The position numbers and the translations under genes were made by a program. Under the pieces are notes generated by a model, which saw only the letters and a program-made list of their open reading frames with translations, did no database searches and was not told the origin of the DNA. This document shows positions 1-36,666 of a DNA stretch of 64,000 nt, piece after piece (position 1 is the stretch's first letter; every line of letters begins with the position of its first letter). Where the stretch lies: positions 19,293,001-19,357,000 of the forward strand of contig JALMGJ010000017.1 in assembly GCA_023362775.1 (NCBI GenBank). Reading direction: 5' to 3'. The stretch is from Charina bottae (lineage: Eukaryota > Chordata > Lepidosauria > Squamata > Charinaidae).

Positions 1-190
1 CAACAAGCACCTCTCATTGAAACTTGAGCATAGCAGAACAAGCAACTGGTTCATGTTATTTTGAGAGTGCTTACTGGGAATGCTTAACTTTATTTCCTTA
101 CTAATGCTTAACTTTATTTCCTTACTAATTGCATTATGCTTCAGTGCAGCAAATTATCATGAAAAGAGATTATTTTTTTCTTTGCATCAA
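1..190. other. INF2 intron 18, unannotated edge
   Basis: AT-rich intronic sequence with a 24-bp near-tandem repeat near 78-128. No exon or recognised repeat. Confidence 0.5.
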
Positions 191-261
191 GGCATGCTGG
201 CTGGGGAATTCTGGGAGTTGAAGTCCACACATCTTCAAGCTGCTAAGGTTGAGAAACACTG
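191..261. mobile_element. Half of a small hAT-like inverted-repeat element
   Basis: Matches the arm shared by copies at 18289-18381, 43941-44060 and 54201-54278, ending in the TIR GAGAAACACTG. Only one arm is present. Confidence 0.5.
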
Positions 262-335
262 CATTACTGTATTGTATTATAGGTGCTAGATTGTATTTGC
301 ACAAGAATAGCACTGAAAACAATAAACTGTTTTCA

Positions 336-338
<3 letters not shown>

Positions 339-404
<66 letters not shown>

Positions 405-411
405 TGTGTGT
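339..411. repeat. (TC)n(TG)n compound microsatellite
   Basis: About 48 bp of TC dinucleotides run directly into about 24 bp of TG. The apparent Ser/Leu/Cys/Val-repeat and Glu/Arg-repeat ORFs here are products of this repeat. Confidence 0.95.
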
Positions 412-873
412 ATCTCACAGACACACATGTGTACACATACATATTTGTATTGTTTTGTTAGAATTATAACTTGCCTGGTGTTCAAGGTGGTGTACATAGC
501 ATTCCTTCCTCCATTTTTTGCTCCCCCCAAAAAACCTACTGTGAAATCGGTTGGGCTGAGAGATTGCACCTCACCCAAAGCCGCAGGATGGGTTTGGATT
601 TAGGTCTTCTTAATCCTAGTCCAACACTGTAACTACTACAGCGTACTGGCTCTCAGAAGTCCCTTCCACTAAGCTCAGTGGGGCTTACTCCAGGCTAAGT
701 GGTATCTGGCCAAAGATGCACCGACAGCAGTACCTGAGATCAAATACTTCCTCACACAGATACTGCAATTCCATGCAGGTTCATTAAGAAGTAAATTCTG
801 TTGAATTCAAAGGGCTTGCTACCAGATACAGGCTTGTGGAACCTAAGTCAAGAAAACCCCTTAAATTACTCAC
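412..873. other. INF2 intron 18 remainder
   Basis: No exon with INF2 similarity, no RNA gene and no recognised repeat. Confidence 0.5.
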
Positions 874-27047
<26,174 letters not shown>

Positions 27048-27062
27048 TTTGGCAGGTTGCTC
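27048..27062 (-). other. INF2: INF2 5'UTR stub and acceptor of first coding exon
   Basis: Just upstream of the ATG, the minus strand has a long pyrimidine tract ending in CTAG (AG at 27064-27063). The coding exon therefore starts 15 nt before the ATG, and at least one upstream non-coding exon is expected, as in mammalian INF2. The ATG has A at -3. Confidence 0.75.
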
Positions 27063-29439
27063 CTAGAGGAGGAAGAGGAAAAACAGACACCAAGATTTCA
27101 TTAATGTTATTCTATTTGTCTGTGAATGGCTCTCCCACAAATTACTGACCAAATCACCACACAGATAAAGCTTTTTACTTCCTTAAGGGGAAGCTTCAAT
27201 TTTCCAGAGGGAATACTAATTAAGGATATGTCTGCTCAGATCATTTCTCTTCTATACCACGAATTGTGCTAGCGACAAAGGAACATAAGGACATAAACAA
27301 CCCCCTGCTGGATCAGACCCTTGACCCATCTAGTCCAGCAGTCTTCACAATAGCCAACCAACTGCACAAGGAAACCGACTAGTCTCCCAGCAGACGGCCT
27401 TTAGAGACAGTCACACTGCCATCAAGACTAGTTGCCACTGATCCCTATGACTTCCATGAATTGGTCTAATCCTTTTTTGAAGCTAGCCAACCTGATTGCT
27501 AGCACCACATCTCATGGTAGCGAGTTCTCGAGTTGGATTACCCATTGGGTAAAAAAAAAGTCCTTTGTCTGTCCTGATTCTTCTAGGATTCAATAAAATG
27601 ACTTCCTTTTCTTTTGCACAATTACCCCATCTCCAGCTTCATCCTCATGAGAACACAATTTGTGCACTCTGAAGCATCACTAGTGGTTTGTTGATCATTC
27701 TCAAACTATACTAAGGATTGGTGCATAATGAGTATACCTTAAAATTCTCAGTATACCAATTGGCAACTGCTTGCTTCTTTATCCCATGAATATCCAATCC
27801 TACTAACTTTCAAGAGCCTTTATACTGAATTCCTGAACTGAGCAAGAATTGGCCTAGATGATGCTTAAAGTCCTTTCCAACCCTTATATTATATGATGGT
27901 ATGATTCTATGATGCTGTAGTATAGAGGCAGGATGGTGCTGCACTGTGCCAATTCTTTTAATATGGGTAGAGGAAGACTTCCTTGTGTCAAGCTCACCTC
28001 CCGATAGCTACATAGACATGTCCATATAATTTTCTTGGCAACAATATACAAGTGGTTTGCCACTGTCTTTTTTTCTGAGATTCTTCTTTTGTACTTCTTG
28101 GTCAAGTCCCATCCCTGGGATTTCTTGGTGGCCGACCATCATACTGTAATAGTAACCAGCTCATCAATCACTACTAACTGTGCAGCATACCTAGCACTGA
28201 GAAAACTCAAGAGATTAATTAAAAGCCTGCACATGTGCCCCCCCCCCATAGAACATGAATATCCTTTGCTACTTATCAAGGTATCATCTCATCCTAAATG
28301 ATATTTTTGTTCTAGTAATAAGCCACAAAGATTTCAATAACAACAAAACTAACAATAAAACTAGGATGCTTCTCTTCCACCCAAAGTCATATCAAGGTAT
28401 GTCATATAATATAACTGGGAGGATGTAATGTAATTCTGGGGCATCCATGGGGTAATCATGTAAACACTGTAATCTCAGATGTGGTGGAGAAAGGGAAGAA
28501 AATTGCCTGTTATCTTGAAGCAGATACCCCAATTCACTTTTGACTTTAGAGATCCCTGTGCTAATGTTTTTCCTAAGCTTGTTGACTTTTTCTCTAGCCC
28601 TTCCTACTCCCTTTCAGATGAGTTGGACTCTAATCCACATCATTCCCCTGCCAGGGGATATATCTCAACATTTTTCTAAAGGTTCTCAAAAAAATTTCCG
28701 AGTTTTCCATCATACACATACTTTCTATAACCATATCTGCTGCTCATCATCCAAGAGAAATATTTGCAGGACCTGGCCTAGTTTTTCAAAAGTAGTATTT
28801 CAGCTGCCTTTCCTGAAACTTAGAACAAAGCTCTGTTCTTGCTGTAAAGGCCTTTCCCGCCAGAAATATGTATCACCAGAAAGGAATGTGTGGGATTTAT
28901 CCCAATGATAGGTCTAATGTATTGTGGCAAAAAACCCCGATCTATGCTTTGCCAAAGTACTCCACAGAAAATGTATCTGGGGGTGGGGAAATAAATATTC
29001 CAGATGAGATATCCTTATTTTTAATGTTAACACAGGGAGTGTTTTTCCTTACCTTAAATTGCTGCGGGGATACTTATTCCTAAAACAATTAGAGGAGGCT
29101 TTTATGATACATAAAAAACCAAGTAAAGACTTCCTCAAGACAGCCTTGCCTCCTGGCTACAATATGGCTACTTTCTTCCATGTTATTTTTTAAACTTTCC
29201 AGTTTAGCCTGCAACCTAAATTTTCCTGGTTGTCTCCCCATCCAAAGACTAACTAGGTTTGGGCTTGCTTAGCTTTTTGAGATCAGCCAATGTTGGCTAG
29301 GTACTGTCATCTGCTGGAGCACATATGAGAATACTGGTGTTGAATGGAGAACATGCTCCTCATGGAGGTGAAACTGGCAACAACATTGAATTAAGCACCA
29401 AATTCAAAATAATTTCTTTTCCCCAGCATTTTAAACTAC
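27063..29439. other. Upstream intron/5' region of INF2 with old repeats
   Basis: 27290-27600 resembles a common amniote interspersed repeat (GGATCAGACC, CCATCTAGTCCAGCA). 27840-27915 looks like a CR1 3' end (TGATTCTATGATG). The rest up to 29439 is unrecognised. Confidence 0.4.
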
Positions 29440-29872
29440 TATATTATGCTGGCTGATATGACATGTGTGGAACTGCTGTCTCCCATTGTCTCTGCTTGCC
29501 CCTCCAGATCTAACAGAAAGGGCATGCTTGCCGTCCCTTCCACTGAACAATGCCCCCTTGTTAGACCCAGGAGTCATGCTTTCTCTGTGGCAATGCAACA
29601 GCACCCCTGCAGAGATCTGGATGGCCCTGACCCTGTTGGCTTTTCCTAAAGCATTAAAGACCTGGCTGTTCCCCCAGGCATTTGGGCCAGGATGTTAAGC
29701 GGGTTCTGCTGGTTATGTTGTTTTCTTATACGCTGGCATTGTTGTGCTCTCAGATATTAAGGGTTAAGATTGTTTTCTTTGTTGAAATGATTGTTTTTAA
29801 CTCCATACGCCACCCAGAGTCACTGCCATAAGTTAGGTGGCCATCTAAATTGTTTAAACAAATAAATAACTT
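29440..29872 (+). mobile_element. CR1/L2-type LINE 3' end
   Basis: Decayed ORF end (AFPKALKTWLFPQAFGPGC, the conserved R/K-A-L-K-TWLF block of CR1/L2 ORF2) followed by the 3' terminus TAGGTGGCCATCTAAATTG and AAATAAATAA. Confidence 0.6.
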
Positions 29873-29991
29873 TCTGAGTCACTCTCTCACTGCAATTCAC
29901 CTCAGGGGTTGGTGGGGGAAATGGGAGGAGAGAATACTACAATACACCACCTTGAGTTCCTGAAGAAACAGCAAGATATAAATCTATGTTG

Positions 29992-30082
29992 TTGTTCAGT
30001 CGTTTAGTCATGTCCGACTCTTCGTGACCTCATGGACCATTGCACGCCAGGCCTTCCTGTCCTCCACTGTCTCCCGAACAAA
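29992..30082 (-). mobile_element. BovB (RTE) LINE 3' end, truncated
   Basis: The minus strand encodes the BovB C-terminus type VEDRKAW..; the terminal TTCAGTCGTTTAGTC and TGTCCGACTCTTCGTGACC match the copy at 58704-58858 and are recognisable BovB 3' sequence. Confidence 0.75.
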
Positions 30083-30184
30083 TAAATAAAATGCCCTTAC
30101 TTGCTATTTGATGTTGTTCTATTCCTTTTTATTATATATTTGCACGACCAAATTTTTCCATCATCATTTATTATATACAGGATA

Positions 30185-30610
30185 GGAAGAGTATTGACAC
30201 TTTTGAACTTTGGTGTTGGAGAAGACACCTGAGAATACTGTGGACAACCAAGAAAACAAACAAATGGATAATCAAACAAATCAACCCAGAGTTCTCACTC
30301 GAGCACAAATCACTAGGCTCAAATTATCCTACTTCAGACACATTATGCAAAGACCTAGGTCTCCGGAAAAGGCTCTGATGCTGCAAAAAGTGGAAGGAAA
30401 GAGAAGAAGAGGATGACCAGCATCAAAGTGGATGGATTCAGTTACAATGGTGGTGGTACACCGTTGGAAGACATGAAAAACCAGGTTATGGACAGATTGT
30501 CATGGAGAAAATCTATCTATGTGGTCGCTAACAGGAACACTGACTTGATGGCACATATCCAACCAACCAACCAACCAACCAACCAACCAACCAACCAACC
30601 AACCAACCAT
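30185..30610 (+). mobile_element. RTE-clade LINE 3' end with (CCAA)n tail
   Basis: Frames 30210-30416 and 30413-30622 read like the RTE ORF C-terminus (LSYFRHIMQRPRSPEKALML, KVEGKRRRG, then LSWRKSIYVVANRNTDLM), broken by a frameshift. Ends in (CCAA)n at about 30560-30609. The same 3' end occurs inverted at 46045-46150. Confidence 0.65.
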
Positions 30611-31638
30611 ATACTATATTAAGATGAAGGATAGTCTAGCTACCACATCTGGTCTCCAAAAATCCAGGTAGCAGCAAAGAGATGTGGCAACTATTTGTTG
30701 TGATCTAGTGGTAGTCTAGAATTTGACAGCCCAGATCTGATAGCCCTAGAGCAGGTATTCTCAAATTACGGGTGAGGATCACCCAGGAGGGCACAAGCAT
30801 TTTAGAGGTTGTCACTATTTTGAAAAATCTGATCAGGCTTGCAAGGCCAAGTGGGAGTTCTGTCAAAACTCATTCTAGACTTTGTTCCCTGCTTTGCCTG
30901 GGCAAGTAGACTATGGGTGTTCCCAGGCAAAGCAGGAGTAAATTTTGACAGAGCTCCCACTTCGCAAGTCCCAGTAGGTGGCTGCAGGACTGCCAGTGTA
31001 AGAGTCCCTGTGTGTGTGAGAGAGAGACGCACACACATCAACATTTAATTATTAATAGTAAGCAGTATATTTATTTCTTGCCCAATCCTGACCCCAATGA
31101 AATCATATTTTATACATGGAGAAGTTATACACAAACTCATGTATTATTTATGGAGTCACAGTACTGCAAAGCTGGACAAATCCTTCCCTAAAGAACTGTG
31201 TAAAATTATTCTTAATAAACAATAACACTGACAGGCAAGAATCAGTGGGTAGGATTAAAAATACCCTTAATTCTTCTCTGCCCATTGGTTTTGTACTGCC
31301 AATGTAATTTTTCCATAACTGAGCTGCAAGTGTAAAAGAAAGAAAAGTTGGGAAAGATGGGGTTAAACAATCTCAGTGTCATTTGCAGAGGAAGCTGAAT
31401 CTGCTGAAGAAGGGATGAAACACCCATTGCTGCTGATTTTCCCATGCAAGTCCCAGGCCTCCTCAGGTCAGTGCAAACAGGCATACATTGATATCAACTC
31501 CAGGTCTGAGAGTTCACGTTCCCCAAAGTAAAGCTAAAGAACAAGCAGCAATATTCAAGTAGATTCATTTAAATTGCAACGTACGCCCCAAAGTTACTCA
31601 TTTGTAAAGCAGAACAAGATAGTTCTTCTGCTGTGGAA
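30611..31638. other. Intergenic/intronic, unannotated
   Basis: A weak inverted repeat near 30825-30965 (GCAAGGCCAAGTGGGAG / CTCCCACTTCGCAAG). No other feature recognised. Confidence 0.4.
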
Positions 31639-32625
31639 ACATCACATTTTCCCAGCCATCAATATTGCAAAACAGTATTTTTAACTTTGGCCAGCATGCC
31701 CAGCTCTCTGGCAATTTCTATGTAAAATACCGCTTTACCTTCTAGTCTTACTAGTACAGTTGACTGCCACATCCCTCATAAGAAGCACAACTACACCTTA
31801 TGTCTGCAAGAATTGTTGCCCAGTGTTGTTGTAAGTGACACACCCAAGGGAAAAAACACCTGAGGCATTCTGAGGAAAGTATGATTGGGGGTTGGGGAGG
31901 AGAGAACTTTGAAGATTACCAATGTTTTTCCAAGGTGGCTCTGCGCTTCCAGCTTGCAACCAATTTGTCTCTAGAACAAAGGTCCATAGGGCGTGTTTAG
32001 AGATTCCTGATCATAGGAACTGTAAGACTGCCATCTGAGAACTACTTCCCTTAAAGTAAGTCACACAGAGATCAATGAGATTTACTTCTGAGTAGACAAG
32101 TCTCACATTCCATAGTTAATAATCAAATGTCTGGCTACAGCTACTGAAATTTCTGAGGAAGTTTCTGCAATTCCCTAACCAGTATTTTATACATCATGCT
32201 AAGTCATTGGATTGTTTGTTTTGGGGTTTCACAGGATGTGAATCCAGGTACTGTGGGGTGTAAACTATGATTCATAATAGGTCAGTGCAACTTTTTGCAG
32301 GCTGAAGACCTTACTTGGCCTTTAATGGTGCATTATGGATTGTATTCCAAAAAGAAGGCAGGCAGGGGAAAAAAACAATTTGTTTTTATGTAATTGTACC
32401 TTACTCAGTGACTTATTAAACAAGCTGTGACTAAGTGCAGTGTTTTAATTCAGACTATTTGTATTTGTTTCTACAAATACAAAATATTAATATTAAAATA
32501 TAATTATTAATTATACACCCTGAGTCTAGGTTACAGAAGTGCTAATTGAGCATTAGTTTTGAAAATAGGTCAGTTAATTTACTCCTCCTTTCCAGCCTTC
32601 ATTCTCAATCTTCTACTTTTGGAAA
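31639..32625. repeat. 987-bp duplicated host segment, left copy
   Basis: Collinear with 39190-40176 at a constant offset of 7551. I see only two substitutions (about 32573-32577: GTTAATTT versus GTAAAGTT). It abuts the left LTR directly. No gene is recognised inside it. Confidence 0.95.
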
Positions 32626-32970
32626 AGCTACGCTCGTTTCTCCCAAAATGACTTCAGCTCCACCAAGAAAGACTTCAGCTCAGATGTTGGGAAGTAAACG
32701 GTTTATTGCTAGTCATGGGTAGGCAAGTAAAGGCACGAATGGTTCCCGAGTGTCCGGCTTGGCTTTTTAAACCCTCCCGCCAGAGTGCCCGCCCCCTCCT
32801 TGTTGAGGGCTTCCCTCTGGTCCGCTTCTGGTCATTGACCTGGAGTACCCTTCACTGGGAGCTGTGGTTGATGTTTCTCATCCGGCCGCGCTGTGGTTCT
32901 ATTGTCCTTTTTGTTTAGTAATAATGGTCCCTTAATGGCAGGGCTCTGAGTGCTTGCCAGAGTCCTGACA
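32626..32970 (-). repeat. 3' LTR of the chromovirus
   Basis: 345 bp, starting TGTCAGGACTC on the minus strand. It lacks the last three bases (GCA) present at the end of the 5' LTR, so it does not end in CA. Contains the same TATA-like and AATAAA signals as the other LTR. Confidence 0.95.
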
Positions 32971-32985
32971 TGCCTCCCGCCCAAG
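32971..32985 (-). other. Polypurine tract candidate
   Basis: GGGCGGGAGG then CA lies immediately before the 3' LTR on the minus strand, the expected place for the plus-strand primer. Confidence 0.55.
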
Positions 32986-33088
32986 ATTTTCCTCCCCCTC
33001 CCTCTCTTTCGCCTGTGTGGGTGTGGTCGCTTTTCTTGGTGTTCGTCACGGTATCTGTGAAAATACAAAGAAAATTTTAGTGTGTGTT

Positions 33089-36000
33089 TCATTGGGGTTT
33101 TTCGGGGAATTTGCGGTGAAACCGTCTAATTAGGTCAGGGGCTTGCATGTGTCGCGCCGCCACCCATTCTTTGAACCCGACGGGTAGATGTTGCCATTTG
33201 ACCAAGTATTGCAGTTGTCCTCTGTGCCACCGTGAGTCGAAGATGTCATCAATTTCGAAGTGCGGTTCTCCATTTACGACGGTAGGTGTTGGTTCTGGGG
33301 TTACTGGGTGCCATTGGTCCGACGGTTGGTACTGTTTCAGTAAACTAATGTGGAATACTGGGTGTACCTTTTTTAGTGTTTTCGGAAGTTGGAGTTTTGC
33401 TGTTACTGGGTTAATTACTTTCGTTATAGGGAATGGTCCGATGAACCTTGGGGCCAGTTTCCGCGATGCTTGTGTTGATCTGAGGTTTTTTGTTGAAAGG
33501 TAGACCTTGTCCCCTTCTCTGAGTTCCCATTCGGTTGTTCTTTTCTTGTCTGCATACTTTTTGTACGCGGCCTTTGCTTCTTGTAGTGTTTGCAACATCA
33601 CTGGCCAGTTGCTGGTTATTTTGGTAATCCACGCCTCTGCTTGTAATGGGCCTTGCGTTTTGTCTCTGTTGATCATGGCCACCTCTGGTATGGTGGCAAA
33701 GTCTTGTCCGGTGGCTATTTTAAAAGGTGTAAATCCAGTGCTTTGGTGTATGGCGTTATTATATGCCACTTCTGCGAATGGTAGTAAGTCTACCCAGTCA
33801 TCTTGCTGATAACTTATATAGCACCGGAGGTATTGTTCTAGTATGGATACCAATCGTTCTGATGCCCCGTCTGTGCACGGGTGGAATGCACTGCTCAGCC
33901 CTTGTTCTGATCCAATGAGCTTGAGGAATTCTTTCCAGAATTTTGATGTAAATGTGCTTCCGCGATCGCTGATGATGCGTTCAGGTGTACCGTGTATTCG
34001 GTAGATGTTTTGTATGAACAGTTTTGCCATCTTTGGTGCAGTCGGTATGCCGTGGCATGCGATGAAGTGGGCTTGTTTGGAGAAGAGATCTGTTATCACC
34101 CAAATTGCTGTTTTGTTTTTGCTCGCGGGGAGGTCCACTACGAAGTCCATGGCGATTTGTTTCCATGGTTGGGTGGGGCTCGCGACATTTTGTAGTAACC
34201 CCGTGGGTTTCCCTATTGTGCGTTTCGCTGTGGCGCAAACCAGGCAGGACTTTACGTACTCTTTTACGTCTCTGCGTAACGTGGGCCACCAGAACTTACG
34301 TCTTACGAGGTGGATGGTCTTGACAAACCCAAAGTGCCACGCTGCTTTGTGGTCATGGCAATTCTCGAGCACTCGTTTCCGGATTTTGTCGGGTACGTAC
34401 AATTTGTCGTCTTTCCACCACTCCCCCTCGTGTTCTTGTAACATTTCTTTGTTTTCGCCCCACCATGTGTCATCTAAAATTGCTGTTTGTATGTCTCTTT
34501 GTAGTACTGACTTTTCCGTTTGTTTCTCGTCTTGCTTCCGTGTGACTGCCATGTTTCCCTCTTGTACATTCTGTGTTAATTGTTCTGTTGTAGTGGGTGT
34601 CGGTTTGCTAGGAAAGAGTGCTTCCGTGACTTCTTCAGGCTTTTCTTCGTGTTGCGGTAGTCGTGACAGTGCATCCGCTAAGTGGTTTTTCCCCCCTGGG
34701 AAGTACTTCAGTGAAAAGTTGAATCTGCTGAAGAACTCGGCCCAGCGCAGTTGTTTGGGGTTCAGTTTTCTAGGCGTTTTGAGTGCCTCCAGGTTTTTAT
34801 GGTCGGTCCATACCTCAAACGGTGCGGATGATCCCTCTAATAGGTGTCTCCAAGTGGCTAGTGCATGTCGTACTGCGAACGCTTCCTTCTCCCATACATG
34901 CCAGCGTCTTTCCGTGTCGCTGAACTTTTTGGATATGTAAGCGCAGGGTCTCTGTTTGTTTTCTTCGTCTGCCTGTAGGAGGATTGACCCTACCGCATAA
35001 TCAGAGGCATCTGTGTGTATTATAAACGGTTTGTCGACTTCGGGGTGCTTTAATATGGGCTCCGCTGTGAACAGGGCCTTGAGTTTGTCGAAGGCTTCCT
35101 GGCATTCGGGTGTCCACTTAATTTTCGCGCTCGCTTGTCGCGTCGTTGGTTTAGCCCCTTTTGTTTTTGTTTTCAATAAGTCTGTTAATGGCAGAGCGAT
35201 CTGCGCAAAATTTTTTATAAATTCCCTGTAGAAGTTAGCGAACCCTATGAAGGCCTGCAGTTGTCTTCTGGTTCGCGGGGGTTCCCACCCTAGGACTGCC
35301 TGTACCTTGGCAGGGTCCATTTCAATGCCCTTCTGTGATATGCGAAAGCCAAGGAAGTCTAGTTTGTCTTTATTGAATTCACATTTGCTCAGTTTGACAT
35401 ATAGTTTAGCCTCTAATAGTTTTTTGAGCACTGCCAATACTAATTGTTCGTGTTCCTCTTTGTTTTCTGAGAATATGAGGATGTCGTCTAAGTAGACGAT
35501 GACGCCCTGGTATAGGAAGTCGTACAGGACCTCGTTGATTAATTTCATGAAGATGCCTGGTCCTCCCGCAATGCCGAATGGGAGAACGCGATATTGGAAT
35601 GACCCCAGCGGGCAGTTGAACGCTGTTTTCCATTCATCCCCCTCCCGTATTCTTACCCGATAATATGCTTCCCTAAGGTACAATTTGGTAAAGATTTTCC
35701 CTTTTGCTAATTGTGCCAACATGTCTTTCAGTAGCGGTAGGGGGTATTGGTTTGTGACAGATATAGCATTAAGTCCCCTGTAGTCGGTGCACAGCCGTAG
35801 GGATCCATCTTTCTTCTTCCTAAACAGGACCGGAGCTGCTAGGGGGGAGTTGGCAGGTTCAATGAAGCCTCGTGCCAGATTCTTGTCTATAAATTTGCGT
35901 AGTTCCTGTAGTTCCTTTTGGGTCATCGCATACATCTTTGGTTTAGGGAATGTGGCCCCCGGTATGAGCTCTATGGCACAGTCTGTTTGCTGGTGGGGGG

Positions 36001-36538
36001 GTAGTTGATCGCATTCTTGTTCGTTGAAAATCTCTCTTACTGGGTTGAAACGTTTTGGGAACGCTGTTGTCCCTTCTTGTTGTGTTTCCTCCCTCTGCAT
36101 AGTCCCTGCTGCCCCAATTTCCGTTATGTAGTTAGTTTCGGTGTGATAGCTCCCGTCTACAAACTCCATATCACCCGACACCCAATCTATTTGAGGGTTT
36201 CTTTCCCTCAGCCATTTGAGTCCGAGCACAATGAGTTGTGTTGATATTGGGGCTACGATAAATCGAAGGGTCTCTATGTGTGAGCCGATTGACATTTTTA
36301 CAGCCTCTGTGAAGTGTCCCACCGGCCCCCCTTTCATTTCTGACCCATCTAGTTGGCAGAACGTAATGGGTGATTTTAGTTTGAATAATTTTAGTCCCAA
36401 TTCGATTGCTATAGATGGGTGCATTAGGCATCTCGAACACCCAGAGTCTAACATGGCTACCCCACTGAATTGTTCTTTCCCATTTAAGGTTTCTAATTTT
36501 ACCTTGACTTCCATGGTGGGGCAGTGTTCGGTGGTCAA
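33089..36538 (-). CDS. pol: Chromovirus Pol: protease-RT-RNase H-integrase-chromodomain
   Basis: Open for 1149 codons. Counting from the first codon drawn: retropepsin DSG at 31-33; reverse transcriptase about 180-420 with YLDD at 349-352; RNase H about 505-630 (HTDAS at 508-512); integrase HHCC finger (H738, H745, C765, C768) and DDE triad D798, D858, E894 with the usual 35-residue spacing; chromodomain about 1093-1140 (DDIFDSR..LQYLVKW). The frame is open back to about 36622, so Pol is probably made by -1 frameshift from gag and the first codon used here (TTG) is not a real start. The RT motif A reads FTKLYLREAY where the family has an Asp (position 287 is Tyr), predicting a dead polymerase. 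No stop or frameshift within pol. Confidence 0.95.
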   Translation of the reverse strand: MTTEHCPTMEVKVKLETLNGKEQFSGVAMLDSGCSRCLMHPSIAIELGLKLFKLKSPITFCQLDGSEMKGGPVGHFTEAVKMSIGSHIETLRFIVAPISTQLIVLGLKWLRERNPQIDWVSGDMEFVDGSYHTETNYITEIGAAGTMQREETQQEGTTAFPKRFNPVREIFNEQECDQLPPHQQTDCAIELIPGATFPKPKMYAMTQKELQELRKFIDKNLARGFIEPANSPLAAPVLFRKKKDGSLRLCTDYRGLNAISVTNQYPLPLLKDMLAQLAKGKIFTKLYLREAYYRVRIREGDEWKTAFNCPLGSFQYRVLPFGIAGGPGIFMKLINEVLYDFLYQGVIVYLDDILIFSENKEEHEQLVLAVLKKLLEAKLYVKLSKCEFNKDKLDFLGFRISQKGIEMDPAKVQAVLGWEPPRTRRQLQAFIGFANFYREFIKNFAQIALPLTDLLKTKTKGAKPTTRQASAKIKWTPECQEAFDKLKALFTAEPILKHPEVDKPFIIHTDASDYAVGSILLQADEENKQRPCAYISKKFSDTERRWHVWEKEAFAVRHALATWRHLLEGSSAPFEVWTDHKNLEALKTPRKLNPKQLRWAEFFSRFNFSLKYFPGGKNHLADALSRLPQHEEKPEEVTEALFPSKPTPTTTEQLTQNVQEGNMAVTRKQDEKQTEKSVLQRDIQTAILDDTWWGENKEMLQEHEGEWWKDDKLYVPDKIRKRVLENCHDHKAAWHFGFVKTIHLVRRKFWWPTLRRDVKEYVKSCLVCATAKRTIGKPTGLLQNVASPTQPWKQIAMDFVVDLPASKNKTAIWVITDLFSKQAHFIACHGIPTAPKMAKLFIQNIYRIHGTPERIISDRGSTFTSKFWKEFLKLIGSEQGLSSAFHPCTDGASERLVSILEQYLRCYISYQQDDWVDLLPFAEVAYNNAIHQSTGFTPFKIATGQDFATIPEVAMINRDKTQGPLQAEAWITKITSNWPVMLQTLQEAKAAYKKYADKKRTTEWELREGDKVYLSTKNLRSTQASRKLAPRFIGPFPITKVINPVTAKLQLPKTLKKVHPVFHISLLKQYQPSDQWHPVTPEPTPTVVNGEPHFEIDDIFDSRWHRGQLQYLVKWQHLPVGFKEWVAARHMQAPDLIRRFHRKFPEKPQ

Positions 36539-36585
36539 GGTGTCGTTGCGCCCCCTGTTGAAGGCCTGTCCCGCGGCGCACTTTA

Positions 36586-36607
36586 GGGCAGGCCGTTGTC
36601 GTTTCCC
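36586..36607 (-). promoter_or_regulatory. -1 ribosomal frameshift signal (slippery heptamer and stem-loop)
   Basis: Minus strand GGGAAAC (36607-36601) sits in the gag frame as G GGA AAC. After a 6-nt spacer a stem begins: GGCCTGCCC (36594-36586) can pair with GGGACAGGCC (36572-36563) with one bulge. The pol frame is exactly -1 to gag. The same heptamer type is known from Sushi-derived PEG10. Position and frame are seen; activity is inferred. Confidence 0.8.
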
Positions 36608-36666
36608 GCCGGTACGAATTCTTCATCTGTTGATTCGTCCGTGGTCAACTCAGGTTTCACGTATTT

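Noticed and set aside
339..411. Ser/Leu/Val/Cys or Glu/Arg repeat proteins
   Set aside because: Translations of the TC/TG microsatellite.
1..873. Next INF2 exon (WH2/DAD)
   Set aside because: The expected ID-ALLADIRKG-type segment is not found on the minus strand here.
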